Shown here in pieces: positions 26,418 through 38,045 of a stretch of DNA of 64,000 bases. A program made the translations under genes and the position numbers. Each line of letters starts with the position of its first letter. The stretch's first letter is position 1. Below the pieces are notes generated by a model. The model did not search any database. It worked only from the letters and a program-made list of their open reading frames with translations, and was not told the DNA's origin. The DNA lies in NCBI GenBank assembly GCA_027625915.1, contig JANTQA010000063.1, positions 4,979,501 to 5,043,500 on the forward strand, written 5' to 3'. This DNA comes from Anaeramoeba flamelloides (Eukaryota; Metamonada; Anaeramoebidae).

Positions 26418-29400
26418 ATGAACAAACCAAAAACAACCTCCAACCAAAGCCAGAACTCCCAAACAGAACCGATTTCAGGCCAGACTATTTCACAAATTAG
26501 TAATTTTTTAACAAAACAAATCCCACTTACGAATAATCAAAAAGAAATTCTCCTGCGAAAACAAATTGAAAACAAAAAAGAGACAGTTATTAAGGTGAAA
26601 CCAGACAAAGAACCCAAACACGAAAGCAAAGTTATTCAAGAAGCCAAGATCCAAAGCAAAACAGAAAAAGAAAAAATCCAAGTGGGAATGGAAATTGAAG
26701 AAGAGGAAGAAGAAGAGGAAGAAGAATATGATCCAAATGACAACATTATTCGTTGCCCATGTGGAAACAATGTTGACGATTTTAAACTGATGATCCAATG
26801 CGAAAAGTGCAGAGTTTGGCAACATGCAAAATGTGTAGCAATAAAAAAACCACCGAAACATTATTTTTGTGAATTGTGTGAACCGAGAATTATTGATTGT
26901 ATTTGTGGAAAAGTAAAACCTAATTTCTAACTTCTTTTATCTTTTTCAAAAGAAATTCAGAATCGTTAATTTGTAATCGATTCGATTCAAAATTTTTTTT
27001 TCGACCAAAAAAAAAAAAAAAAAAACTATTAAGTTTATTATTTGACCATTTCAAATTCGAACAAAAAAACTTTTTAGATACATTTTTTAAAAACCTGAAA
27101 ATTAGTATCTTTAACAATTTTGTCCTCAAAATGTTTTTTAAAAATATTTTTTTTCTTTGAATTTGTTTACTTTGCCTTTTCATTTTTCTTTTTTCATATT
27201 TCCTTTTTCATTTTTCCTTTTTCCTTTTTCATTTTCACTTTTCCATTAATTTACCTTTTTTCTTCCTCTTTGGCGAATTAATTAATTTACCTTTTCTTTT
27301 ATTTTGATTTCTTCTTTTAAAATTACTATTCTTATAAAAAAAATTAAAAAAAAAATGAATAAATTTTAGAATAATGATCATTCACAAAGAGTTGTCAAAT
27401 GTAAAATTTGCCAAAAGTGTAAACACTCCAAGTGTGTCAATGAAGGATTAAGAGGACCAAGAAAAAAAAATTGGGTGTGTAGTGATTGTAAAGAAAAGCA
27501 ACCAAATCCAAAATTTAGAAGGAGACAAAAAAAAAAAGTTGATAACCAACAGGATGAAAACAAAAACTCAAAGCAAACCCAAAAACAAATACAAAAGCAA
27601 TTACAAAAACAAAAAAAGAAACAAAAGAAGAAACAAAAAAAGAAAGAAAGAAAGAAACAGAAACATAAACATAAACAGAAACAGAAACAGAAGCAAAAAC
27701 AGAAACAAAATCAGAAGCAAAAAGAATTAATTGATCTTGGAAATTTGCAAGTAGAGTCTAGAAAAAGAATGCACGATTTGAAAAAAACGAATGAACAATT
27801 AGAAGTTGAAAAAAAGAAGAATCGAAGAAAAAATAATAATGGAATTAAAAACGAACTAGAAAGGAAACCAAATGAGCAGCTTGTAATAAATTGGGATTTA
27901 AATAATTTTCAAAAAGATCAGAACAGCAACGAACAAATAATAAACACAAATCAATTAAAATTATATCAAATTCAAAAGAAAGCCCAAAATGGTGTTCAAA
28001 TTGATGAAACCGTCAATTTTGAGCAGAATAATGCCGCAAAAGGAAAGACAAACAAACCTATTGTTAGTAGTAGCAATAACAGTAATCATGCCGCAAATTC
28101 TGAAATTGCAATTGGTGAAACAAATAATATCACAATTGGATCATTAAAAGGATCAAATAATGAAAATAAAATTTTTACAACTAAAGAACAAAACACCGCT
28201 AGTGTGGGCACTTTAACTGGTAATATAAACAATGTAATTAATTTTGATAGCTCAAACCCCGAAATAAATAGAAATTACCAAGAAACAGCAAATAATAATA
28301 ATCAAAGTAATAAAACAAAAAATGGAAAGGAAATAAAAAACTTGAATAAAAAAAAAGAGCTTTTAAAAAAAATGTGGAAACGAACTGGTGCATTTGATAA
28401 ACTTTTTTTCACTGGATACACAAAGCCCTTTCCTATCAAACCTACAAAATATGAAGTAGACAGATGCTTATTAATTGAATTATTTGTTAATTGTAAGCAA
28501 AGGAACAAGAAAATTCAAACAGAGATTGAAAAAAAATGGTTTGAGTCAAAAAATAAACAAATTCAAAAAATATCACCAAAATATGAAAACTTTTTATTGA
28601 AAAAAATTTGGATAAAATCATTTATTAAATCCCAAGAAGAAAAAAAAAAGAGAGAAGAAGAAAAAAAAGAACAAGACAGATTAGAAAGATTAAAAAAAAT
28701 AGAAGAGGAAAAACTAGCGACTCAAAGACAAAAAGAAGCTGCTCAGAGATTAAAAGAAGAAGAGGAAAAGAAAAATAATATCAAAAAAAAAAAATTTTCA
28801 TTAAGGGAATATAAAAAAAAAAGAGCCATAACAGTGTCTCCAAAATTAGAATTAAAATCAATAACAACAAAAAACAATAAACTTAGTTCTTTTAATTCTA
28901 CCTCATCATTTTCAAATTTATTACAATCACCACAAAAGAAATCTTCATCATCAAAATATTCATCCTTAACACATTCAACATCATTGCCTTCAATACCACT
29001 ATCGTTATCATCATCGACAGCAACAACAACATCATCATCATCTCTGTCATCATCACCATCATCTATATCTAATTCAAATCCAAATTCAGATTTAAAAAAT
29101 AATTTAAATAAAAATCTGAAATCAACTTTAAGAAATGAAACTTCAATTGATTTAATTAATAAAAATAAGAATTCAAAATTAAAGTCTTCAATAAACAAAA
29201 AGGGAAAGAAATATAATTTACAAAGATCAAGCTCAAAAAAAAATTCACCAATTTCAAAAACAGAAAAAAAAAGAAAATTTGATACTAATAAAGAAAGAGA
29301 ACGAGACAGAGAGCGAGGGCGAGAAAGAGGAAGGGAAAGGGGAAAGGAAAGAGAAAGAGATAGGGATCGAAAAAAAGGAAGGAATAGAAACAGAGAAAGA

Positions 29401-30822
29401 GGAAGAGAACGAGAACGAGAACGAGAACGAGAACGAGAACGAGAACGAGAACGAGAACGAGAACGAGAACGAGAACGAGAACGAGAACGAGAACGAGAAC
29501 GAGAACGAGAACGAGAACGAGAAAGAGAAAGAGAAAGAGATCTTGAAAAAAAAAAAAAATCACAAATATCAAATTCATATTTAAGAAAAAAAGAAAAACC
29601 ACCAAAATCAAAACCATACCAATTTACTTCAAAATCAAATTTCATTGAAGAACAGAATTTAATTGATAAATCAAATCAAGATCATACGAATCAATATCGA
29701 AACTCAGATTATTCCTGGGATAGTAGGAAAAAAATAAATATTAATGTCAATAAACATAATCTTCCAAGATCTACAAGCCAGCCATTATTTCAAAATTATG
29801 AGAAAACATTAAAAGAATCATCATCACCACCGCCATCATCATCATCTTCTTCTTTACTCTCTTCAAAATCGTTAACCACAAAAAATTCCTTACTTTCAAA
29901 TGAAGAACGATCAAAATTATCTTCTCAACAAATGAGGAATAGAAATATCCAATCACCACCAAGAGTTAAATTTGATCGAATGATGACGCCACAATTAAAT
30001 CCTCAGCAAATGAATAGTAAAAATGATAATAAAACTTCTTTTACTCCGCAAATCACAAGACCATATCTTTCTCATAATAATCGAATGAATTCGGATCCTA
30101 ACCATTTCTCAAAGCCTGCATTTGAAAAATCACATAATTTGTCTGAAAAATTCTCGCCAAAATCAAATTTAAATCCAAATTCAACATCACCTTTGAATTA
30201 TCGAGATTATTCAAGCAAATTCGATGAGAAAAATGAAAAAGAGTTATTGCGATTATTAAAAAGAAACCCGTCAGGCATGCCCGCAACCACAACCACAACC
30301 ACAACCACAACCACAATCACGGCCACAACCACATCTACATCCATACCGTCAATGCATTCAACTAATTTGTCGCCACCATTGTCGCCACCACCACCTTCAT
30401 CTTCATCTTCATCTTCTCGTCAGATGTTTAAACGGTTACCAACAAACGATTTAATGGATTTTGAGAATCGACGCGACGCAATAAGAAACTCAGATCGTTC
30501 TTGGCTATCCGAAAGAAGAAGAAACCAGTCTCATTTATCAAGATCTTCCAGCTTGGGGAACTATCGTATGCGAAATTCCTCACTTCAACCACCAAATTCC
30601 CACAACCATAATTACCACCAACGTAATGATCATTACCAAAAATATAATCACCATTATAATAATTATCCATTAGAAAACCATCATACTTTTGAACGAGAAG
30701 AAAATTACAACCATAATGAAATGGAAAATTACCATAACCATAATTATTATCGTAATCGTCACCATGAAGATCGAAATTTCCCCTTTTATTCAAGAAATAA
30801 CCGCCAAAAAGAAAGAAAATAA
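26418..30822 (+). CDS. double PHD-finger chromatin protein with Glu-Arg repeat
   Basis: Two exons, 26418-26912 and 27370-30822, joined phase 0 across a 457-nt intron (GTAAAA to TTTAG), giving 1,315 residues. Residues 1-110 are Lys/Gln-rich and end in a Glu run. PHD finger 1 (about 113-154) has CPC, CEKC, HAKC and CELC zinc ligands and the WQHAKC core typical of SET3/Bye1-type fingers. PHD finger 2 (161-205) has CIC, CKIC, HSKC and CSDC and is split by the intron. PHD fingers read histone tails, so a nuclear chromatin role is inferred. The rest is low complexity: Lys/Gln repeats, a more ordered stretch near 460-545 (TGAFDKLFFTGYTKPFP), Glu/Lys coiled coil, Ser runs, an (Glu-Arg)n tract near 840-890, Thr and Pro/Ser runs, and an Asn/His-rich tail. 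There is no SET, bromo or other catalytic domain. The start is the first ATG of the open exon. The fingers are certain; the partner complex is not. Confidence 0.88.
29403..29530 (+). repeat. hexanucleotide (CGAGAA)n coding repeat
   Basis: About 20 copies of CGAGAA inside the PHD-protein gene, encoding alternating Glu-Arg. Because the unit is a multiple of three and free of stops, other frames stay open too: Glu-Asn in another plus frame, and Ser-Arg and Val-Leu on the minus strand. Confidence 0.95.
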
Positions 30823-31319
30823 AATTTTTTATATTTATGTTTTTTTTTTTTTTTTTTTTATCTTTTAATTATTTTAGAATCTTTTAGTCTTTTTTAGAAA
30901 GTTTTATTCAATAATTTATGATTTACTGAATTTTTTTGTAAAAATTTTTTTTTTTTAAATTCATTTGATCTCAGCGAATTAGTACAAATGATTTTTACTT
31001 TAAATTTAATCCAAATTTAACAAATAAATAAATTTTTATTATCTTTTACCAAATATCTTTTGTTTTTTTTTGTTTTTTTCTTATAATTCCATAGACACCA
31101 ATTTTTGTAAATAACAAAATTATTTTGATAGAGGAATTCCTATTCAATACTTTAAGATATCAAATATTTCAAGTTTGAAATTAAGATAAGGGTTTTATAC
31201 AAATAAGTTCAACACAATTTTTAATTGCGAACTTTTCACAGAACATGATAATGATAAAGTAAGATCAATTAATTAACAAAAAAATCAATAAAAAAAAACA
31301 AAAGGTAGGATTTTAAGCA

Positions 31320-31580
31320 TAATAAGAGTTTTTTTAATATAATCTTTTAGTCGGGGTTTTTGTTTTGAGTGATCTCTCATTAACAATTTATTGGAAAATT
31401 TTCCTATTTTTGAGGATTTCCAATATTTTTCCTCTTATAAGATGACAAATGAGATCTAAATTGTTTTTTTTTTTGATTTTATTGATAATAATATGATGAA
31501 TTATTCTTACAAAATAGATGTTTTTCTTCTTTTTAATTGATTTAACTTTTTGTTTTCAGTAAGGTTTCTTAATGTAATTC
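31320..31580. repeat. dispersed repeat R5, copy 1
   Basis: Shares an ordered set of short blocks with 53930-54150: a GGGGTTTTTGTTTT-like start, GATCTAAATTGT, TTGATAATAATA, GAATTATTCTT, and TTCTTTTAATTGATTT followed by ACTTTT. Divergence is high and the ends are uncertain. Confidence 0.4.
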
Positions 31581-34500
31581 ATTGGTTTAACAATATTCTC
31601 CAAATCTGAATTGACTCAACTCGATTTCCATTCTCTTTCTTATAATTTTTTTTTTTTTCATTTATTAATGAGTCAAATCTTTATAAACTATTTTCCAGCC
31701 AAACAGTATGGTTACAAGTAACAAATTGCAAGTATCCGAAGGATTTAAATTGATATTAGAAGAAATAATTTAATTGTTGATAAATTTTCAAAATTTAAAT
31801 AATTTTTGCACATTTTTGCTTTTTACATTTTTCTGTTTTTTAATTTCCAAGAATTTATTGTTAGATTTTTTCTTTTTTTTTATTGCAAGATCAATAATCA
31901 CTTTGTAAAAACCTGCTATTCTAATTTTATTACATGTGTGAAAATAACTGTTGGGAAAATTGTATTCTTTTATCTATTGTGTTTTTCAATTTATCTTTGA
32001 TTAGAGATCAAAATGAACATTTTCCTTTTTCTCATTTCCTTTTTCAAATAGAGACTTCAAATGCCAACACACTTCGTTTGTGGAGTTGATTTCTCAAAGA
32101 AAAGTATCGAAAATGAAGTGAAAAATGTTTCATATTTATTCTTCAAATACCAGTAGAAGTTCAAAACTAAAATTGCTGTTTTTCTCAATAGGGACTTAAG
32201 AATTTGTGGTTTTTTATTTTTTAAGAAAATATATTTATTGATTAAATTAGTTTTCTTTCATGATATATCAACTATTCTGTGATGTGTATTATTGGGCTTA
32301 TTTCTCATTTGTTATTAAAGGAAATTATACCAAATAATTGATATTTGTAAAATATTTTTGGGTAAATTTGACAGACACAAGGAGCATTTTAACAAAGTTA
32401 TATAATTGTTATTGAAGCCCCCCAAAAAGTTTTTGGGCAGTTCAAAAAATATCACTTTTTATTTAAACTACAAAAATCGGAAAAAATCCCTTTTGATGTA
32501 TTTCCAAGAAAGAAAAAAGATTAGGCAAGTACCACAAACTATAGGCCAATCTCTATCGATAACTTATTAATAAGAATTCACTTGAAACATATTAATACAA
32601 AAACCAAACAACCCTGAGAATACGTGTATCGCCTGTTAAATTTAGATTCAGATAAGAATCTGACACAAAAATTAGAGTTAAAAATATATATATATATATA
32701 TATAAAAGGATTTGATTAAGGGGAGAGAAAAAGAAAGTCTGGACACACCGGGATAATTACAATAACTCCCAAATACACTTTGGGTAGTTTTCAACGGGTT
32801 AATAAACAAAAAAGTACCAAAATTTATCTAAGATCACAAATTAGAGTTTTCATTAAATAAAATTATAAATGGATTGTATATAATCTTTTCAACAAAACAC
32901 TCTATCTTCTAAGGTATTTCAAGAAAAGCGGTACATTTTGTTTTTATCTTTGATAAAAAATCTTCCCGATTAGTAGATTGATTCCTAAATCGACAATACC
33001 AAATTGAGTGAAATATTAATACTGATAGAATCTCTGATTGTCGTATTTATTTCCAAATACTCCCATTGGATTATTTCAAAAAAATGGAAAAAAAATAATG
33101 ACCTTGATTGAAGACTATGTACAAATAATTTCAATAAAAAACTGTAAATATGACAAGGGAGCAAATTTTTTGATAAAAAATAAAATAAAGTTATATTTTT
33201 TCAATTCTTTTTGAAAATTTTTTAGAGGTTTAATAAATTTAGGAAAAATTTTTTTGGATTAAAAAAAAAATAATAAATACTATTTTTCAGACCTTTAAAA
33301 ATCTCAGATAAAAGCCAGATCGATAAATTTAATATAATTTTTTTAATATAATAACATACTAATAAATAAATTGAAGTAATACCAAGAATCAATATTTATT
33401 TATTATTGTTATTTTATTTTTAAATAGTTTTATAAAGGCTGTGTTTAATAACGATATTTTTTTTAAAAAAAAACCTCTTTTTTGGAAATAGCAAATATTT
33501 TTTGTATATATAAACATTTTTATATTACAATAAATGTATAACATATATTAAAAACATACAGATGTATATCACTCTATTCTGGATCTCTAAAATTATTACT
33601 TTAAAGATAAATTCCAATCTTTTTTTAGAAAATAATATGAAACCAGCATTCCAAGATTGATTCATTCACTTTAATAAAAGAATAAGAAAAAAGAAAATAA
33701 AAAGTAACCAGTATTGGAAAAATGTTAAAAAAAAACAATTTTTTGTTCATATAATTCATGAAAGTATCCCAAGAAAAGAAATTTCTACAATTAAATTACA
33801 TTAGCAATATAAAAATGGATTTGAATTTAATCGAGAATACTGAGTTAAAGTTCAATATTTTTTTTTTTTTCAAAAAAAAAAAAGATTTAGGACACAAATA
33901 AAACTGTTAATATGACAATAAATCACTAAATTTTAAACCATTGAAAATTAAAACAAATGCACTTACACTTCTGTGTTTGGATTATTTTAGTTCAAGATTA
34001 GGTAACATAAATTCGAATAATTGTGATTTTATGTAAGAATTTTTACAGAAACCAGCTCGAAAAGCATATTTTTTCAAAATAAAAAAGAATTTTCAACAAA
34101 AAAGTACCTTTTAAATTCAGGTGTCTATTAAAGAAGATTTTAGAGGGTAGATGGGAGTACACAATAATGAAAAAACTTTTTTGAAAAAAAAATTTGAGCT
34201 TGTGCTAATTTTTGACTTTAATATAACATCACTTATAATAAACACAATTTGTTAAAAAAAGATCATTGATCAAAAATTATTTTTCAATTTATTTTACAAT
34301 CGAAGTTGGAATATCTAATTTTCCAGGTTCTATGAAGATTTTTAAAAAATTTATAAGTAAAAAAAATTTGAATATTGTTTTTTTTTTTTTCATATATAAG
34401 ATGATATAATCATTTATTTTATAAGAATTTTAAATTTAATAAATATCTTACAAATGAAAAATCAATTATTAAGACAATTAAAGAATTATTTATTGATTTA

Positions 34501-34659
34501 ATTTGAAAGTAATTTTGTTTTTTTTTTTGAATTTTCCGTTAGGTTTTTTTTTTTTTTTTTACGTTTTGATTGGAAAATCAATAGATTTCCGTTATGTTTA
34601 TTTTTAATTTTTGAAATAAACTGTAAAATTTTGAAATTTTCATAATATTCCTAAAAGGA

Positions 34660-35240
34660 AAAAAAAAAAACGCCGTTGGGTTTTCCAGAATTAAAAAGAA
34701 TAAAGTAAAATCAAAGATTTTACTTTATTATTTTTAATTCTTAAAAATCTAGGCACTTGACGGACACTTTCTTTAGGTTTTCTTGAGTTTTCTTTTAATT
34801 TGGAAAATAGAAAGATTTTTGTTGGGTTTTTTTTTACTTTAGAAATAAACCGAAATTTTATTAAAATTTTCTGTTTATTTCAAAAACCAAAAAAAAAACC
34901 TAGAACACACCACAAATAAAATTGAATACCTAAAGAAAACCTATACACTTGATGGTACTTGACGGATACTCCCGTTAGGTTTTTTTTTTAATTTCAGGAA
35001 TAAACAAAAAATTAAGAAATTGTTGGTTTATTTCACAAAGTAAAAAAAAACTGCCATTAGGGTTTCCAGAATTTAAAAGAATTGAGTAAACTCTATAATT
35101 TTGCTCTATTCTTTTGAATTCTGGAAAATTTCCCTTGGATTGTTTATAATTTGAGAAGAAAAAAAAAAGAAAATTTCTTAAAAATCCTATAATTTCTTAA
35201 ATTAAAAAAAAAGCTATGCACTTGACGACACTCTAAAGAG
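34660..35240. repeat. palindromic-unit cluster P1
   Basis: Several units in which TCCAGAATTAAAAAGAATAA is followed by its reverse complement through a CAAAGATTTTAC centre. They alternate with a GCACTTGACGGACACT segment and a GTTAGGTTTTTTTT plus TTTATTTC segment. Related clusters are at 40960-41345, 42590-42790, 49670-49860 and 56640-57010, with traces at 15590-15725 and 17640-17730. It looks like a decayed, internally rearranged repeat family whose source element I cannot name. Confidence 0.6.
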
Positions 35241-36529
35241 ACAGCAATAATTACAATAAGGATTTTTTTTTCTCTTTTTCAATTTTATTAGATGAGTAAA
35301 TCATTTTCAAAACGATTGTTTATTATCTATTAAAGGAACTTCTCATAGTTGAATGTTACTAAAAACATATATCAAATTAAAAATTTGTCACCAAAAAAGA
35401 TATTTTTTCGTAAATAAACTACAAGGAAAAATTAAATCCTGAAAATTAAAGTTAGCCAAAACTTAAGATTTTGTTTCAGTTATACATCTTTTATAAATTA
35501 TTTTTTCAGAGTTATGATAATTATATGTAATAAAAAAAAGATAGCTATTAAACTCATTAAGATCCGAATATAGCCCTTTTTCAAAAATATCGACTTTTGA
35601 AAAAAAAAACACCTATTTTTGGGGTATTTTTTTTTTGAAATAAATTGCAATAAATGAATTTTTGTTTAAACATTAAGTAAGAAAAAAGTGTAAATGTTAA
35701 AAAAAATTACAGAAAAAAAATCAAGGAATTATATAAAAACTCAAACATGGAAAAAAAATAAATTATAAAAAATATTTCAAAAACAAAAACAAATCAGTTT
35801 TTTAATTTAATTGAGCAATATCTTTTGATTGAAATATTATATTTCAAAATTGAAAAATATTATTCTTTTTAGACTATGAAAAAAATATTTGAAAATAATC
35901 TCTCCACTAAGTCAAATAAAAAATTAAAAAATTGTACAATTAAAAATGAACAAAATATTACTTAAAAACATTGATTTTTTTTTTTGCAATTCCCATTAAT
36001 ATCAAATAATTTGGCAAACCTTTTTCAAAATTTTTATGTAAAATAATGTTTTTAATATGTGTGTTATTTCAAAAATACAAAATTTAAAGATTTTTTTTTG
36101 AAAAAAATTTAGGTATTATATTGATACTCATAAAAATCGTAGTAGTACTAACAACAATAAATACAATAGCCTCAAGATTTTTAAGAATTATAATGTTGAT
36201 TATATCTGAATAAACTCTCTCAAACATAGGTTAAAATGATAATGGGGTAATACGCTCATATATCCAGGAATTTGAAAATTTTATTTTTTCAAACTAAAGG
36301 TGTTTCAAAATATAATCTATACTTTTGTTTCTTCTTGTTCCAATGAAACATCTAACTAAATACCCAATATTATATCCAAGTTCAAATTAATTTTAAAGGT
36401 AAACCACTTGAGTTTTTAAGTTAAGTTCTGGATTTTTTAAGTAAATTTGTTAAATTTTTTGTTAATATTTTACAGAAATTAATATTTTTTTTTTTTTGTC
36501 TCTTTTAAAAATTTCATCAAAAAATTACC

Positions 36530-36680
36530 TCTATTTTTTGATATAAATATTCCAATTTGATCCTTTATTTATTGAATTTAATTTTAAATAATAGAAACTA
36601 TAAGAAATCAATACCATAGTTACTTATTGTTTATAATCTGTTTCTTTGATTGATTAATCTATAGGTCTTCTATAACAAAA
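36530..36680. repeat. dispersed repeat R3, copy 2
   Basis: Contains TTCCAATTTGATCCTTTATT and, further on, ATAATCTGTTTCTTTGATTG, the latter shared with 40600-40625. It has the same block order as the copies at 14300 and 40480. Confidence 0.5.
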
Positions 36681-38045
36681 GAGACACTTTTTTATTTTGA
36701 AACTCATTTTAAACTTTTCTTCACCTTTTATTTTGACAACAGTAGATTTGACTTTGAACTTTTCAAGAATTTTGGGAAAACCAATTAAAATTTTGTTTGG
36801 TGTGTTGTTCAACAAATAATTGGTCTCTAGAACCCCACAGTGTAAAACTTGTTCGTTTTTTTTTTGGCATTACTGCATATAATTTATGGGGTTGTTATAA
36901 GAATTTTATTTGCATTTCGATGTCTATTTTTTTAATTAGAGAAAGAGTCGGGAATTTATTCAGATTTTGAATTACCTCCCAATAATACAAGGGTTATAGA
37001 AAAAGTGACTATGTGAATTTCAATTAATCAAATGGTTGATTTTTAATTAGAATGGAAAAGATCTTTTCGCTTCTCTTTTTTTGGTACAATGAGTAATACT
37101 TAACTGAATCTTTTAACTTAAAACCTGCCAAAATACATTAGACACAGTGTTTTATTGATAAAAAATAACTACCTGTTTGAGAAAAGAATTTTTTTTATGA
37201 AAAAAAGAGAAAATTTTATACTTTGGGGTTTGGTACACAACAGACAAAACTTAAGTTTGTTTGGTAGCTCAACTACCCTAACCCAAAACTGAAAAAACAT
37301 GAAACAATAGAACGAATTTTTGTTTGCAAAAAAAGGTGGGTGTACCCTACATGCTTTTGGCAAATATTTTTATCTTTTGAAGTTTTTCTTTTTCATTTTT
37401 AAACATAAAAAAATGTCTCTCTTACATTTAATAATTAAACGAACCTTCTAACAAACAGGGTGGTGATCGAAATAAAACCACCAATGTAAAACTCTTGATT
37501 TTAAATTGGGAAAATAACGATAAATTCACAAAAATAATTTAAACTTTTTTTTTCACTTTCCTCTTTGTTTAGGTGTTTTTCAGAGCTTTTAAAAAGAATA
37601 CATATTGTTCAAATAGAGAGCAATAAAAACTTGTTAATTAGTCGATCACAGTGCTGTTGTTGGAAAAATAAAACTTTTGTAAGTAGGTTGACCAATACTA
37701 TTTATTGTAAAATAAATGTAACAAATTTTTCATTCAACTTTCCAAAAAAAAGATTTTCGAAATCAATAACCTTTTCAGATTTTAAATTCTCAAAAAAAGC
37801 TTAAATTATGAATTTGTCCCCTGAGAATTGGGGACTGGGGATTGACGTTTATTGGATGGTGGATTTTTTTTGGAAAACTGAATAAACCTTTTTGATCCCT
37901 TTATTTTACAATTAACAGAATAACAAAAAGGGAAATTGAACCATAAAATTTTAAAATCTGTTTAGAATTCCTACACCAAATTCAAAAAAAATTCTCAAAC
38001 ATTTTTTAATCTTCACTTTGACACAAAAAATTCTTTTCAAATTCA

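Larger units (their letters stand above)
30823..38045. other. 7.2-kb region without supported genes
   Basis: AT-rich, with a T run directly after the PHD gene and TA repeats at 32683-32703. It contains dispersed repeat R5 (31320-31580), R3 copy 2 (36530-36680) and the palindromic-unit cluster 34660-35240. A 79-codon frame at 37565-37804 and a 64-codon minus-strand frame at 37169-37363 contain several Cys and are less monotonous than the surroundings, but they match no family I know. Confidence 0.5.

Noticed and set aside
26508-26861. Phe-rich minus-strand frame opposite PHD exon 1
   Set aside because: Antisense shadow of the Lys/Glu-rich coding exon.
28743-29645. 300-codon minus-strand frame rich in Ser-Arg opposite the PHD protein
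   Set aside because: It exists only because the CGAGAA repeat has no stops in several frames; it has no independent conserved feature.
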